This document shows, one piece after another, positions 1 through 10,372 of a stretch of DNA of 64,000 nucleotides (within the stretch, counting starts at the first letter, position 1; each line of letters begins with the position of its first letter). The translations under genes were made by a program, and so were the position numbers. The notes under the pieces were generated by a model. It saw only the letters and a program-made list of their open reading frames with translations. It ran no database searches and was not told the origin of the DNA. Source of the stretch: Hyphomicrobiales bacterium (GTDB lineage: Bacteria; Pseudomonadota; Alphaproteobacteria; Rhizobiales; Rhizobiaceae); NCBI GenBank assembly GCA_900472625.1, contig UCIT01000073.1:19161-83160 (forward strand), in the 5' to 3' direction.

Positions 1-1
1 G

Positions 2-2536
2 ATCACTGCCGATAGATCTACGAAGGATAGATCTCTTGCTCTTGCGGTCGCCGAAGCCGTCGCCAAGCGCCGGCCGACGGATATTGATGTTCTGACTGAA
101 GCGCTCAGCCATACTTGGCCCCTGAACCCGGTGAGTGCCCTCCTGCTCGGGCCGATTTCAAGAGCCCGGTTTGCTCAAAACGAAAGAAGCGTTTTTGGCT
201 TCCTGAGTTCGGCCGAGCCTTCCGGATTCCAGGAATTCCTGGCGACTACAGAAAATTCAGGAGGCACCTATGATCCGGCAATGCTGTGGGACTATCTTGC
301 CGCTAACTTCGGAATGGCTCTGACGGCAGGTAGAGATGGCAATCGATTTAGCCTCGCCTTTGAAGCAATTGAGCGCGCCGGGGTCAAAGGCGGCGTTCTC
401 CATGTGGCACTGACAAAATCGGCGGCTATCATCGAGTTCTTCCGTAACGGCTCTGGCGTTGTACTTGCCGATGAATTTCTAGCAGCTTCTGCTCCTGGCT
501 TTGACAAAACCGCGATTGCCAAGGCCACCAAGGATCTTGTCGATTGGGCGATCTTGATCCGTCAGCCGCGCATTGGTGGCTATGCACTCTTTGCCGGCAG
601 TGACTTCGATCTCGACGAAGCAATTGGTCGGGCGATCCAGCCTGCCGACTCACTCGATATGGAGGGAATTCCACGGCGCGTCGGTTTTGGCTTTGCGACC
701 GCAAAACGACATTACTTCCAGACCGGCGCACTGCGCACCTTTGAAATAGCGTTACAGGTGATTACCCCCAGTGACACTGTCGAAACCCTCACTGACGCGC
801 TTCTAGCGCGGTCGCAGCAAGGAAGCGGTCTCTTGCTGTTGATCCTGGGTGATGGGTCTCAGACGACACGAGCGATCAGCCAACTGGCGCAGAAAACCGC
901 GAAGGCACTTCAGAGCCGGAACAAGCTGATCGCAATCGGCGGCGTAAACGAAGGATTTTCCCTGCGTTCTACCGCCGCCGAGCTGTTGGCCGTCGAACGT
1001 GTTTTGCGTGAGCATCCCCAGCTCGAAGGTGACAGGATTGCAAGGCGTGAGGTCGCGGCGAGGCAGTCGCATTGCATCGATCAGCTTCACCGCGCCCTTG
1101 AAACCGCGTTTGAAAATGCGACCTGGTACCTTGCGCCTGAACCAAGCGAAAGTCTCCGTGCACCTCTGACGGTCGTGGCCAGCGCGCTAGCAGACGTGGG
1201 ATTTGCCAGCGCTCCCATTATCAAAAGTGAGTTGCTTCAGCGCGATAAGCCGTCCTCCAATTCCATGGCCGCCCTACGTGAGCTCGCCCATGCCATGGTG
1301 AAGTCTCACAGCCGCGCTCAGTTGGCTATGACGCAATACCCGGCGGAGCTCGGGCTTTATCTCACGCTCCTGCGTCCCTTTGGCCTTCACAGAGAGACTG
1401 CAGATGGATTGTTTGATTTCGCGGAACCGGACGACAGTAAAGAAGGCAAATCGCTTCGACCGGCATGGGATATCATTGACCAAGCGGGCGACAAGCCTCT
1501 CGACGTCATTTATGCCGAATGGGCAGCTCCCCCCTTCGGTATCAAAGCCGGTGTAATGCCAGTGCTGGCATTGGCATACATGCTTGCCAAGCGCGAAACA
1601 GTGGCAGTCTATATTGATGGGATATATCAGACTGCGGTCGATGATGTGGTCGTTGACAAGCTATTACAGAAGCCCAATCTTTTCCGTTTAAGGCGGATCG
1701 ATCGGTCTGTGCGCGAGACGGCCTTCTTAAGTGGGCTTGCCCACTTGCTCGGTGTCGAGCACCACGGGACGTCCCTGCCGGTTGCTGCAGCTCTTTTTCA
1801 GCGCTTTGAAGCACTTACACAATTTGCAAAACGCACGTCCCATCTGGACCCTCTGTCACTGAAGGTCAGAAATACCGTGATGAGAGCCGACGACCCAGAG
1901 CGACTTCTATTCGACGACCTACCGTCTGCTTTGGGTGAAGAACTGTCAGCGGAGGTCATCTACAAAGGACTTCAGGCGTCAGAGGCAAGCTATCCCCTTC
2001 TGTTAAACGAGCTTCGCGCGGCTCTTGCGAAGGCATTGGGGATCGATGTCATCACGTTTGGCGGGATTGCGGAGCGCGCTGCTCTGCTTAAGGGCCTGAC
2101 CAACGATTACAACTTTGACGCATTCGCTGACCGGGTTGCAGCCATCGAACTTGGAACCGGCGACGTCGAGAGTACTGTCAGCCTGCTTTTGCATCGGCCT
2201 GCTCGAAACTGGTCGGACAGAGACCAGCAAGAAGCTCTGACAGAGATTGCTCGGTACGGCCGACGTTTCCGCGAGCTTGAGGCTCTTGCAATTGTACGAG
2301 ATCGTCGATCTCAAACAGAAGCGGTTGCGCTCGTTGTCGGACTCGACCCCAAAACACCGCCCCTGATGCGAAGCTTCGAATTGAGCGAAACCGAGAAGAT
2401 TTCCGCAGCTGGCATCGCCGATCGGCTGGTTGCTGCACTTCGCGCAGAAAACAAAAGCGGAAGATTGCAGCTTGCTGCGCTTGCGCGTGCTGTCGCTATG
2501 ATGGCCGCCGATAGTGATGAACAGGTGGACGTATGA
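2..2536 (+). CDS. Large defence-island ATPase-like protein, 5' truncated (possibly SspC-like)
   Basis: The reading frame is open from the first bases, so the true start lies left of the window; about 844 residues are visible. Early in the visible part there is a conserved-looking block (ALLLGPIS...QNERS.FGFL...EP.GF) that I associate with large ATP-binding proteins of defence loci. No Walker A motif is visible here; if there is one it must lie upstream. The gene overlaps the downstream PAPS-reductase-like gene by four bases (ATGA), so the two are translationally coupled. In phosphorothioate (SspBCD) loci an ATPase-type SspC precedes the PAPS-reductase-like SspD, which would fit this order, but I infer that from context and not from a diagnostic motif. 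An internal GTG at 131 is a poorer start because the frame continues upstream. Confidence 0.6.
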   Translation: MTADRSTKDRSLALAVAEAVAKRRPTDIDVLTEALSHTWPLNPVSALLLGPISRARFAQNERSVFGFLSSAEPSGFQEFLATTENSGGTYDPAMLWDYLAANFGMALTAGRDGNRFSLAFEAIERAGVKGGVLHVALTKSAAIIEFFRNGSGVVLADEFLAASAPGFDKTAIAKATKDLVDWAILIRQPRIGGYALFAGSDFDLDEAIGRAIQPADSLDMEGIPRRVGFGFATAKRHYFQTGALRTFEIALQVITPSDTVETLTDALLARSQQGSGLLLLILGDGSQTTRAISQLAQKTAKALQSRNKLIAIGGVNEGFSLRSTAAELLAVERVLREHPQLEGDRIARREVAARQSHCIDQLHRALETAFENATWYLAPEPSESLRAPLTVVASALADVGFASAPIIKSELLQRDKPSSNSMAALRELAHAMVKSHSRAQLAMTQYPAELGLYLTLLRPFGLHRETADGLFDFAEPDDSKEGKSLRPAWDIIDQAGDKPLDVIYAEWAAPPFGIKAGVMPVLALAYMLAKRETVAVYIDGIYQTAVDDVVVDKLLQKPNLFRLRRIDRSVRETAFLSGLAHLLGVEHHGTSLPVAAALFQRFEALTQFAKRTSHLDPLSLKVRNTVMRADDPERLLFDDLPSALGEELSAEVIYKGLQASEASYPLLLNELRAALAKALGIDVITFGGIAERAALLKGLTNDYNFDAFADRVAAIELGTGDVESTVSLLLHRPARNWSDRDQQEALTEIARYGRRFRELEALAIVRDRRSQTEAVALVVGLDPKTPPLMRSFELSETEKISAAGIADRLVAALRAENKSGRLQLAALARAVAMMAADSDEQVDV

Positions 2537-3375
2537 AGGCTCAGGAACGTCACATTCTCGGGTTGTCCGGTGGACGAGACAGCGCTGCGTTGGCAGTTTA
2601 CATGCGGCAGCACTATCCGGAGCTGCCTATAGAATATTTCTTCACTGACACCGGCAAAGAATTACCGGAAGTTTACAGTTTCCTGGACAAGTTGGAAGGC
2701 TTCCTGGGAAAGCCCATCCAGCGGCTCAACCCCGATCGAGACTTCGATTTCTGGCTCGATGAATACGGCAACTTTCTTCCTTCGCCGCGTACTCGGTGGT
2801 GCACGCGTCAGCTAAAATTGCGTCCACTTGAGGACTGGCTCCAGAAGGACCTTGCCGAAGGCACGATTATTCACTCGTTTGTTGCAATACGAGCAGATGA
2901 GCCGAGCCGTGAGGGCTACCAGGCTACGCACCCGAACATGAAAGTTCATCTTCCCCTACGCGAAGCTGGAATCGACCGAACGGGCGTCATTGAGATTCTC
3001 GAAAGATCCGACGTCGGCGAGCCGGAATACTACCAATGGCGATCACGTTCCGGCTGCACGTTTTGCTTCTACCAGCAAAAGATCGAATGGGTCCGTCTTT
3101 CTGAGCACCATCCCGACCGTTTCGCTGAAGCGGTAGACTACGAAAAGACAGCATTGAAGGATGGATCGCCGTTTACCTGGAGCCAAGGCGAGAGCCTCAC
3201 TGACCTGATCTCGCCGGAGCGCGTTGAGCAGATCAAATTAGATTACGAAAAGCGTCGCGAACGCCTTCGGCGTGGCCGTAAGGTCAACCCTCTTTCAGGC
3301 ATATCGATCGACACCGTTGACGACATCTATGGGCTGGAAGAAAGCGCGAGCAGCTGCGTTATTTGTCATAAATAA
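2533..3375 (+). CDS. PAPS-reductase/ATP-pyrophosphatase family protein (DndC/SspD-like)
   Basis: A 280-aa protein with the PP-loop motif SGGRDS at residues 12-17, typical of adenine-nucleotide alpha-hydrolases such as CysH, DndC and SspD. Cysteines at 90, 175, 178, 275 and 278, including two CxxC pairs (CTFC and CVIC), suggest an iron-sulfur cluster or metal site, as in DndC. In phosphorothioate systems this family activates the DNA backbone for sulfur insertion. Cysteine biosynthesis is an unlikely alternative: the neighbours are defence genes and no sat, cysD or cysN is nearby. The start overlaps the preceding stop as ATGA. The stop lies 26 bp from the stop of the convergent FtsK-like gene. 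The second PP-loop residue is Arg (GGR) where GGK is common. Confidence 0.85.
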   Translation: MKAQERHILGLSGGRDSAALAVYMRQHYPELPIEYFFTDTGKELPEVYSFLDKLEGFLGKPIQRLNPDRDFDFWLDEYGNFLPSPRTRWCTRQLKLRPLEDWLQKDLAEGTIIHSFVAIRADEPSREGYQATHPNMKVHLPLREAGIDRTGVIEILERSDVGEPEYYQWRSRSGCTFCFYQQKIEWVRLSEHHPDRFAEAVDYEKTALKDGSPFTWSQGESLTDLISPERVEQIKLDYEKRRERLRRGRKVNPLSGISIDTVDDIYGLEESASSCVICHK

Positions 3376-3401
3376 AGCTGCTGCTCTGGCAGTTACCTTT
3401 G

Positions 3402-6400
3402 TTAAGCTTCCGTTTCCCCCGAACCGAGAGGTTTGTCACGAGCGCATATCGCATCGACCACCGCGTCGATGTCGTCATCAGACAAGAATGGCGCTTGCGC
3501 GTAGATGATTGCAGGTTCACCGCTGAGGCGCGCAGCAAGATGCCCCAGGCCAAGGAGCTGTTCCGCGCCCTTGACGCCCAGGGCAATTTCGGACGTTCCA
3601 ACGCTGGCTACCTTCAGGATCAGTCTGTTTCCCAGGTTGTCGCGCAGCTGCATTGGCATGACGTTCGCGTCAGGGCGCTGCGCGGCGAAAATCAGATGCA
3701 TGCCGGCAGCGCGGGCTTTCACGCCCAAGCGCGAGACATTGGACGTGACCGCGGCCTTGTAGTCTTCCGTCAACATCCATTCTGCAAACTCGTCATGGAT
3801 GAGAAAGACATAGGGCAGCCGATCGCTGTCAGCGACCTTTGAGTTGAAGGTACGGATATCGCGAGCGCCTTGCGATCGGAACAACTCATAACGTCGCTCC
3901 ATCTCCGCGACCAAACCTTCCATCACCTGCACTGCGCGCGCCTGATCGACAATGACCCCACCTTGCAAGTGAGGAAGCCTTTCAATCGCCGCGTAGTCGA
4001 CGCCCATCTTCGGGTCGATCAGGTGAATGTGGGCAAGCGAACTCGGATTGGTCGCGGCAATATCGAGCAGCAGCGCCTGGATGAGGACAGATTTTCCGGA
4101 TCCGGTCGCGCCGGCGACAAGTGTGTGCGGCTCGTGCTGCTGACCACCTGCAAAGGGTCCTCCGAGATTGAGGTATAGGATGTCACCATCGAGCTCTTTA
4201 AGACCAAGAACGAAAGAAGTGTTCAATCCCGCTGAATTACGGTTGATCTCACGCCGACCCCATACGTCCCATAGCGAAACAACCTGTCGTGCTGGCCGCG
4301 CTACTCCGACCACGATTTCGCCAGGCAGTGGAGAAATTGAAATCAGCTTCAGTCCGTGGGTCGTCAACAGGGACGACTGTCGCCCCTCTATGTCTTCGAC
4401 GCGCAAGCGATCCGATCCCATAAATCGGATTAAGGCAGCATTTGGCGTCAGGCGGGTTTCGGTGATCTTCGCCTGCAGATTATAGCTGAGAAGCGCAGAG
4501 CGGAGTTTCTGCGCCGTGCTTTCCAACCATTCTTGCTCTTCCGATGAGTTTTCACGAGCGCTCTGGGCTCGAGCTTCGATTAATGCCTCGATCGATGAAT
4601 CCTTTGGAGCGTGTATTGGCGGTCGCTCAACAGCGGTTTCTTTCGTCTCCACCTTCAGGGCCTTCGGTGCTCCTGTTATTGTTGGCTCGGCTCCGCTTGC
4701 GAGCGCCACAACGGGTGGTTCGTCCGCGGCATCGCGTACAGGACTTGTAAGCAAGTGATCATCGCCGCTCTCTACGATGGTTTCTAAGATAACGCCGCCC
4801 TCGGGGTCACCCTCATCATCATCTTCGTCGTAATCGTGGTTGATAACAATTTCCGTCAGCGACGACGCCTGATCTGTCGGTATCACCTTTGTCCATTCTA
4901 CTCGAGGAGCTGGAGATCGGAAGTCGGTCGAGTTCCAGATATGGGTTTCGCCCAGACTTGCCCGCACGACGCCCAGCGGAAGGTTCGCCGCATACGCCTT
5001 GAGGAGCTGGCGAACACCTTCGCGGGTGAAGGTCTCCTGAAGGCCCAACTGCATATCAGGCAGTTGCTCCTGCTCCCCGAACGAGCTTGCATCACTCGCG
5101 GGGCCCGAAATGAAGATGTGTGAATAGCCTCGTAGATCGATGGGTACGGCCCCTCGACGAATACCATCCCTGACCCGTTCCAGAAGATTAGGTTGGCCCA
5201 GTGCCGTTGTCCCGTCGAGAAGAAGGTCGGAAATGCGCGATAACCAGAGATCTCGGTCAAGTCGACCCGGATCACCGAACAAGGCGTCGTCAATGCGGGA
5301 GATCGTTTGGCGCAGCTGACTGCGCGACTTTCGGGTCGCCTCGGCCGCTCCAGACTGGTCGACGTATTTGGCTTCAGTGACAATGGCGCGCAGTTTCGGC
5401 GAACCGTCTTCCCCTGTCGAAAGACTGATCCCGAGAATATCGGCGATTCCTTCCTCCTTCTGCCCGAGCCACTCAGCGTAATCGTCTAGAAGGAACCATG
5501 CAGCAGCGGCGTCCTTTCCAAGCTCTTCCGAGACAAGCGCGCGACTTAAAACTAGCCCGATAAGTTCCCCAGCAGAGACTCCGCGTTTGGCGGCACGTAG
5601 GACGATATCGCCAGAGATCGCGTTCGCGTCTTCAATCATGCGGCGCGCGAGCTGAGCTAGGTGCTCATCGTCAAATCCCAAGGAAAGCTCAGCGAGCCTC
5701 CGCTTGACCAGCACGTGGAGCAGACGCAACTCAGAAGTCGAAGAAACCACCATGTTGCGGCCATGGGTGCGCTGCCGACGATAGCGGATCACATTGATGC
5801 CTTGAGCCGCGAGCTGGCGCTTGTCGAGCAGGTCGTCATAAGTCGCGACCCACTCTGCAAGCTCGTGAACCTCGTCGAACATCGCCTTAAGGCCGCTGTC
5901 CTGGAATGATATCTGACGCGCCGGCAAATAATGTTCATCCTGCCCGTGGGACTGCCGACGTATGACGTTAGCCACAGCGTCGATGTAGGACCACCCTGCA
6001 GTCGGTTGGCGAGGGCACGTCAAATAGCTGGTCGCTTTGAGTTCATCCTCAGCGGTAACACGCCGATATGACCATCGCGCCGGAACATGTTCCAGCAGGC
6101 CGGGATTGTCGTCGAGTGCTGGAACCGGGAACCACTGTTCACGCGCCTGCCTCGAAACGACGTCGTGTAGGAACGCGACGTCGATCTCGCGCCCCGGCCC
6201 AGTTTTTGACGCTCCCGCGACGTCCAACATGACGCCAATGCGGAGCTTTGACATGAAATTTCGAGACGTCTCGCTTACGACAACAGCGTCCGGGTCATTT
6301 TCGGAGCGCTCCAGAAGTTCAGTGTAAACACCCGATAGACGCGTTCGATCGCGATGTCGGACCAACACGTTGCAATGAACTTCCTCCTGATCCTGCACCG

Positions 6401-8828
6401 ATCCAAGCGCGCTGACCGTTGCAAGCGGCAGTCCTGCTGCATCGCAGTTATACAACATTATGCTGAGGTTGGAGCGTTCATGGGGTTGGAGATCAAGATA
6501 GCGTTCAAGGAGCGCGCGAATCTGTTTCGCAGCTTCGCTTGGATCAACGTCGGTAGTGGCTTCCGACGGATCCCGAACGGGGCGCTCCATAAGGCTGTAG
6601 TCGTTGACGGTACTCGTTTCTGACAGAAGAACCGGCTCGCTACCATCGTAGCCGACCGATATTTCTGGATAAAGAGGGTGACTGAGCTCCTCGCGAAGAT
6701 CACTGAAAAACAGCCGCGAGTCGCCGAAGTTTACGTCGACGTCGGACAAAAGATAGTCCGCAAGACCTGCAACCGACCGCATTTTGGCTGCAACGCCCGC
6801 CAAGCGCAGCGGATGCCATGGTGCGACAATGGCCGACGATGCACTTCCAAGGACGGCGACTGTACCGATACTTAAGAGCGGCTCCCACAAATCTCGACGA
6901 TTGAGGTCCCCTAACGCTTCCTTCGCCAGGATGGCAAGAAGCTCACCATAGGCGTCCGCCTGCTCGATGAGGGCTGCGGACGCATATCCGGAGGATTGGA
7001 GCGCGTTGAGCGCTTCTGCATAGGTCTTGGCAAACCGTTTCCAGGCTTCGCCGATCGCCTCGGCGCCCGAGGCGCTTACCCGGCCAGCGCCCGCCGCTTC
7101 CTTCAGAGACTTCGGAAACTGCTTTGCGAAATCAGGGCCAGTGGTAGTGCGTGGGACAAGTGTGCCGGAATCTTGTCCGAAGGCAGGCTGCAGCGTCCCG
7201 GTGTCGCTGAGCGAAATCGACTGAAGTGCGCCCTTGCGGCTGACCGGCAGACGCGCGACAGTACTGCGGCTGAACGGTCGCTTGATCAGGCGACCGAGAT
7301 CTTTCGGCATTTCGAGCCCTATCGCCGTCGGCTGGCCTGTCCAGACAAGCTGAACAGTTGCCCGATCGCGGCCTGCGGTGAGCGCCACGTCGAACTTGAT
7401 CTGGAGCGCAGCTCGGGCAGTAGACTCGTTTCTCCGATATTTTTTCTGGCGCTGCTTCGCTCGATCGAGTAGCTCTTCATAGGCAAAGAGGTGCGGAACA
7501 TCCCACTGAACAGACGGCCCGAGGAGTGTTTGAAGTCCTCGATAGCGCAACCCAAAATAAAGACCGACATCAGCATTGAGGTCGAGCCAATGGTTGCGGG
7601 TTCGCCTCGCGGATTTGATTGAAAGGGTCCTTGTACTCCCTCCGAGATTGACTTGCCCGAACAGTCGCTCGACGACGCGCAAAAAACCTTCCAGGAAATC
7701 GGTGCATTCGATAGGTCTGCCAAAAACGAAGCGCTCCCATTTGACCCGGAGGGCTTTATCCTCCCCAAGGTCATCTCGGTGAGCTTCGAAAAATTCGCGG
7801 TCGTCCTCACGGGTCTCTTTCAGAGAGCGGCCTTTGAGGACCCGAAGATACTCTTCGTCGCTGCTGCTGAGACGGTCCGGAAAAGTGAATTCAAAGAAGT
7901 TAATAGTCTCCTGAGCGAGAGACGTTCTCCTGAGCTTGATCCCAGAAAATAGCTGAAGGACGCTCTGGCCTTCCCACTCGAAGTAGCTCAAGGCTTCAGA
8001 TGCCGCTCCCCAACCCGGCGCGGCGCTTATAAAGTCCTCGATGGCAGCGTGAACATCGGCAGGAATGTCTTCGCGGACATCCTCGAAATGATCTCTGAGT
8101 TCCTCGCTCTCAATTAGTTGGCGATTGGGCCGCTGCTTGACTAGCAATGGCTTACGCTCGGCGACCAGTTTTTCAAACAGCTTCTTCCAACGCCGCGACA
8201 CTTCACGATCACGCTCGCCGAGACCCAGAAAGAAACCGCTGTCGCGAGGTAGGCGCAGGGCTGGGAGCGCCCAGCCAAGCGCGTCCAAGACAGGGACTGC
8301 GTCGCTTTCGATCCGAGCTCGAGTCAAGGCGACGTACGAAGCGATCTGATGGAGTGTCCAGTCATCAGCAGCGTTCAACCCCTTCAACGCTGCTTTCCAG
8401 GTGTCGATTTGGCCCTGGCTTAAGCCGAGACCTATGGCTGCAGCTTCTACCCAAGGCGCGGGCTCCTCAGTCAGCTGTTTAGCACCGATTAGGGTGACGT
8501 CCCCTAGGGAAGCACCTTGATCGTCATCGGTGTTTGCGAAGAGAAGTGCCGGACGATCACACTCGGCGTGTCGGATGGCGACCATCCGTTCATCTGTCAT
8601 GACGCTTTCGGGCAGACCAAACGCGGCAACCAAGCTTCGCGGCAAAGCGATTTTAAGCAGATTGCCTGCTTTTGCGTCCAGTAGAAGCGACCGCGTAATG
8701 GCGGCCACCTGTTCACCGGTCAAGCGGTCGAGGAGATATCGCGCGACGCCGTCGTCCGGTGACAGTGCATCGAGCCGGAGGCGGATGGATGTTGCGCCTG
8801 CGGCGCCGATGAGGTCTGAGGGCTTCAC
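3402..8828 (-). CDS. DptH/SspH-like protein with C-terminal FtsK/HerA-type ATPase
   Basis: A 1808-aa protein whose last 250 residues form an FtsK/SpoIIIE-type motor. Walker A is GATGSGKS near residues 1573-1580, LIDPKMG follows, Walker B is FLIHDE near 1675, and there is a late motif FAAQRPDANVMP. The first 1500 residues show no family motif I can name, apart from acidic linkers near residues 1335-1365. Size, a C-terminal translocase and position as last gene of a three-gene operon match DptH (DndH) and SspH of phosphorothioate-dependent defence. It overlaps the upstream gene by four bases. The likely role is a DNA-translocating subunit of a restriction complex acting on unmodified DNA. Assignment to Ssp rather than Dnd is inferred from the absence of DndB/D/E-like genes nearby. 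Confidence 0.75.
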   Translation of the reverse strand: MKPSDLIGAAGATSIRLRLDALSPDDGVARYLLDRLTGEQVAAITRSLLLDAKAGNLLKIALPRSLVAAFGLPESVMTDERMVAIRHAECDRPALLFANTDDDQGASLGDVTLIGAKQLTEEPAPWVEAAAIGLGLSQGQIDTWKAALKGLNAADDWTLHQIASYVALTRARIESDAVPVLDALGWALPALRLPRDSGFFLGLGERDREVSRRWKKLFEKLVAERKPLLVKQRPNRQLIESEELRDHFEDVREDIPADVHAAIEDFISAAPGWGAASEALSYFEWEGQSVLQLFSGIKLRRTSLAQETINFFEFTFPDRLSSSDEEYLRVLKGRSLKETREDDREFFEAHRDDLGEDKALRVKWERFVFGRPIECTDFLEGFLRVVERLFGQVNLGGSTRTLSIKSARRTRNHWLDLNADVGLYFGLRYRGLQTLLGPSVQWDVPHLFAYEELLDRAKQRQKKYRRNESTARAALQIKFDVALTAGRDRATVQLVWTGQPTAIGLEMPKDLGRLIKRPFSRSTVARLPVSRKGALQSISLSDTGTLQPAFGQDSGTLVPRTTTGPDFAKQFPKSLKEAAGAGRVSASGAEAIGEAWKRFAKTYAEALNALQSSGYASAALIEQADAYGELLAILAKEALGDLNRRDLWEPLLSIGTVAVLGSASSAIVAPWHPLRLAGVAAKMRSVAGLADYLLSDVDVNFGDSRLFFSDLREELSHPLYPEISVGYDGSEPVLLSETSTVNDYSLMERPVRDPSEATTDVDPSEAAKQIRALLERYLDLQPHERSNLSIMLYNCDAAGLPLATVSALGSVQDQEEVHCNVLVRHRDRTRLSGVYTELLERSENDPDAVVVSETSRNFMSKLRIGVMLDVAGASKTGPGREIDVAFLHDVVSRQAREQWFPVPALDDNPGLLEHVPARWSYRRVTAEDELKATSYLTCPRQPTAGWSYIDAVANVIRRQSHGQDEHYLPARQISFQDSGLKAMFDEVHELAEWVATYDDLLDKRQLAAQGINVIRYRRQRTHGRNMVVSSTSELRLLHVLVKRRLAELSLGFDDEHLAQLARRMIEDANAISGDIVLRAAKRGVSAGELIGLVLSRALVSEELGKDAAAAWFLLDDYAEWLGQKEEGIADILGISLSTGEDGSPKLRAIVTEAKYVDQSGAAEATRKSRSQLRQTISRIDDALFGDPGRLDRDLWLSRISDLLLDGTTALGQPNLLERVRDGIRRGAVPIDLRGYSHIFISGPASDASSFGEQEQLPDMQLGLQETFTREGVRQLLKAYAANLPLGVVRASLGETHIWNSTDFRSPAPRVEWTKVIPTDQASSLTEIVINHDYDEDDDEGDPEGGVILETIVESGDDHLLTSPVRDAADEPPVVALASGAEPTITGAPKALKVETKETAVERPPIHAPKDSSIEALIEARAQSARENSSEEQEWLESTAQKLRSALLSYNLQAKITETRLTPNAALIRFMGSDRLRVEDIEGRQSSLLTTHGLKLISISPLPGEIVVGVARPARQVVSLWDVWGRREINRNSAGLNTSFVLGLKELDGDILYLNLGGPFAGGQQHEPHTLVAGATGSGKSVLIQALLLDIAATNPSSLAHIHLIDPKMGVDYAAIERLPHLQGGVIVDQARAVQVMEGLVAEMERRYELFRSQGARDIRTFNSKVADSDRLPYVFLIHDEFAEWMLTEDYKAAVTSNVSRLGVKARAAGMHLIFAAQRPDANVMPMQLRDNLGNRLILKVASVGTSEIALGVKGAEQLLGLGHLAARLSGEPAIIYAQAPFLSDDDIDAVVDAICARDKPLGSGETEA

Positions 8829-10372
8829 TCGGATCTCGCTCTCTGAAATGGATTTTCGACGTAGGCACAGCTATCGGACAACCGTCGCAGCAATCCGAGG
8901 CTCGCTAGACGTTCCTCAAGCCTATGTGCGTTATCTGAAAAATCTTCTTGGTCGGCAGTGCCTGCATCTACGAAGGGCCGTGCCTGTGCGTCACCGATCA
9001 CAATTCCGTACCGCTCGTGTAAGCGGATAAGAAAATCTTTGAATTCGATGCGGTTATCGACGCATGCCACTACCAATGTCTTCAACAGGCGATCGGTGGG
9101 TGCGTACCGCACTCGTCGGCTGGAGCGGCGCGACGAAAGCCCGACTGCACGTGACCAGGTCGCATGGATCTTGCCCACATGTTGTTTGTGTCGCGTTGTA
9201 GCCTTCGCGACTAGGGTCTCGATCAAGCTCTGCGGGTCGGTAGCCGCATCCTCTTCGTCGCCCTCGGGCCAGCCGAATTCCCGCTGCATCAAATCGCCGG
9301 CCCGAAGGACCGGATCTTCAGAACCAATAGCCTCCGCCCAGGCCGCCGTTTCACCGATACGGGTGATAAACCGCTCGATCGCAAGCTGGGGAAGCGTGTT
9401 GTTGTGCTGATAAGAATCCGCAGAAAGATCGCGCACCACGGACTTTTTGGGAGACACTATTTCGCAAACGAACTGGATGGGTTCTCGATCGAGCAGTTCT
9501 CGTGCCCGGTCCAGTTGGTAAAGGAGAAGATTGAGACCAGCCGTTGTGACGAGATGTGGGATCGCATCGTGACCGGGAATAGGCAGGTTCAAAATGGCGA
9601 GCCAGTCCTCGGCTAGCCGATCGAAAATTCGATGTTCGGTGCAGGGCAGAAATGCGCCACCGCGTTCCGCTCTAGCGAGTTGGGTGTCGCCCTGTAGTGC
9701 CCGAGCCATTCCGTCGTACGGTGCTGGGCTCTCGAGGAAGCGAGAGATCAGCAGTGAACGAAGACTGTCTGCATGCTTGCTTCGACACAACATCAAATAA
9801 AGGAGCTCGCCCGACCGCGCAAAAAAACGCCGGTCATTCGACACGCTCCCGTTCGGCTTGACGTTGACGTCCTCGAAAAGCGCGTGGGGGCCGAAAGGAA
9901 AGACGAACTTTGAACTCCACCGCTTATTGCTCGTGCCCTCGATCGCGGAACCCTGGAGAAAATTCAAAACAGCCGCAAAATCTTCAAACGTCTCAAAGCG
10001 GTCACGGAGATAGCCGAAGTCTGGCTTGTCTATTCCACCTGCGCTTGCCGCCATTTTCTCAAGCCAGAGGGCCCATGCTGCCTCGTCTGATCGAGTTTCA
10101 GATCGCACCGTCATCACGTGTGGGTTGTTGAAGACAAGATTGCGCAGGCGCAATTGCAGTTGCGGCTTGTAGGAAAGGGTATTTAGTCTTCCCTCGGTCA
10201 GCGCGCGGCCTTCTCGATGTTCAGCAAGAAGCACGGTGAGAAATTCTAGGAATGTGAGCCAGGGGGATTGCTCGTCATGGAGACGATGTCCCCAGATAGC
10301 TTCATCGATCCAGAACGCGGGGCCGGAGCGCTCTTCAGATTCTGTCGGGCGGGCGAGAAATTCCATGATCAT
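8825..10372 (-). CDS. DptG/SspG-like middle protein of phosphorothioate-type defence operon
   Basis: A 515-aa protein with no recognisable enzymatic motif. It sits between a P-loop protein (upstream) and the FtsK-like giant (downstream), overlapping both by four bases, so the three are translationally coupled. Length and position match DptG or SspG, which are always found with F and H. The C-terminal region (about 440-510) is a predicted helical module ending in LGLLRRLSDSCAYVENPF. The start is the ATG at 10372 (MIMEF); the ATG two codons later (10366) is an alternative. The function of this family is not established. Identification rests mainly on gene order and length. Confidence 0.6.
   Translation of the reverse strand: MIMEFLARPTESEERSGPAFWIDEAIWGHRLHDEQSPWLTFLEFLTVLLAEHREGRALTEGRLNTLSYKPQLQLRLRNLVFNNPHVMTVRSETRSDEAAWALWLEKMAASAGGIDKPDFGYLRDRFETFEDFAAVLNFLQGSAIEGTSNKRWSSKFVFPFGPHALFEDVNVKPNGSVSNDRRFFARSGELLYLMLCRSKHADSLRSLLISRFLESPAPYDGMARALQGDTQLARAERGGAFLPCTEHRIFDRLAEDWLAILNLPIPGHDAIPHLVTTAGLNLLLYQLDRARELLDREPIQFVCEIVSPKKSVVRDLSADSYQHNNTLPQLAIERFITRIGETAAWAEAIGSEDPVLRAGDLMQREFGWPEGDEEDAATDPQSLIETLVAKATTRHKQHVGKIHATWSRAVGLSSRRSSRRVRYAPTDRLLKTLVVACVDNRIEFKDFLIRLHERYGIVIGDAQARPFVDAGTADQEDFSDNAHRLEERLASLGLLRRLSDSCAYVENPFQRARSE

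Noticed and set aside
2533..3375. Assimilatory CysH (sulfate reduction)
   Set aside because: The neighbours are defence genes and no sulfate-activation genes are nearby; DndC/SspD-like is the better fit.
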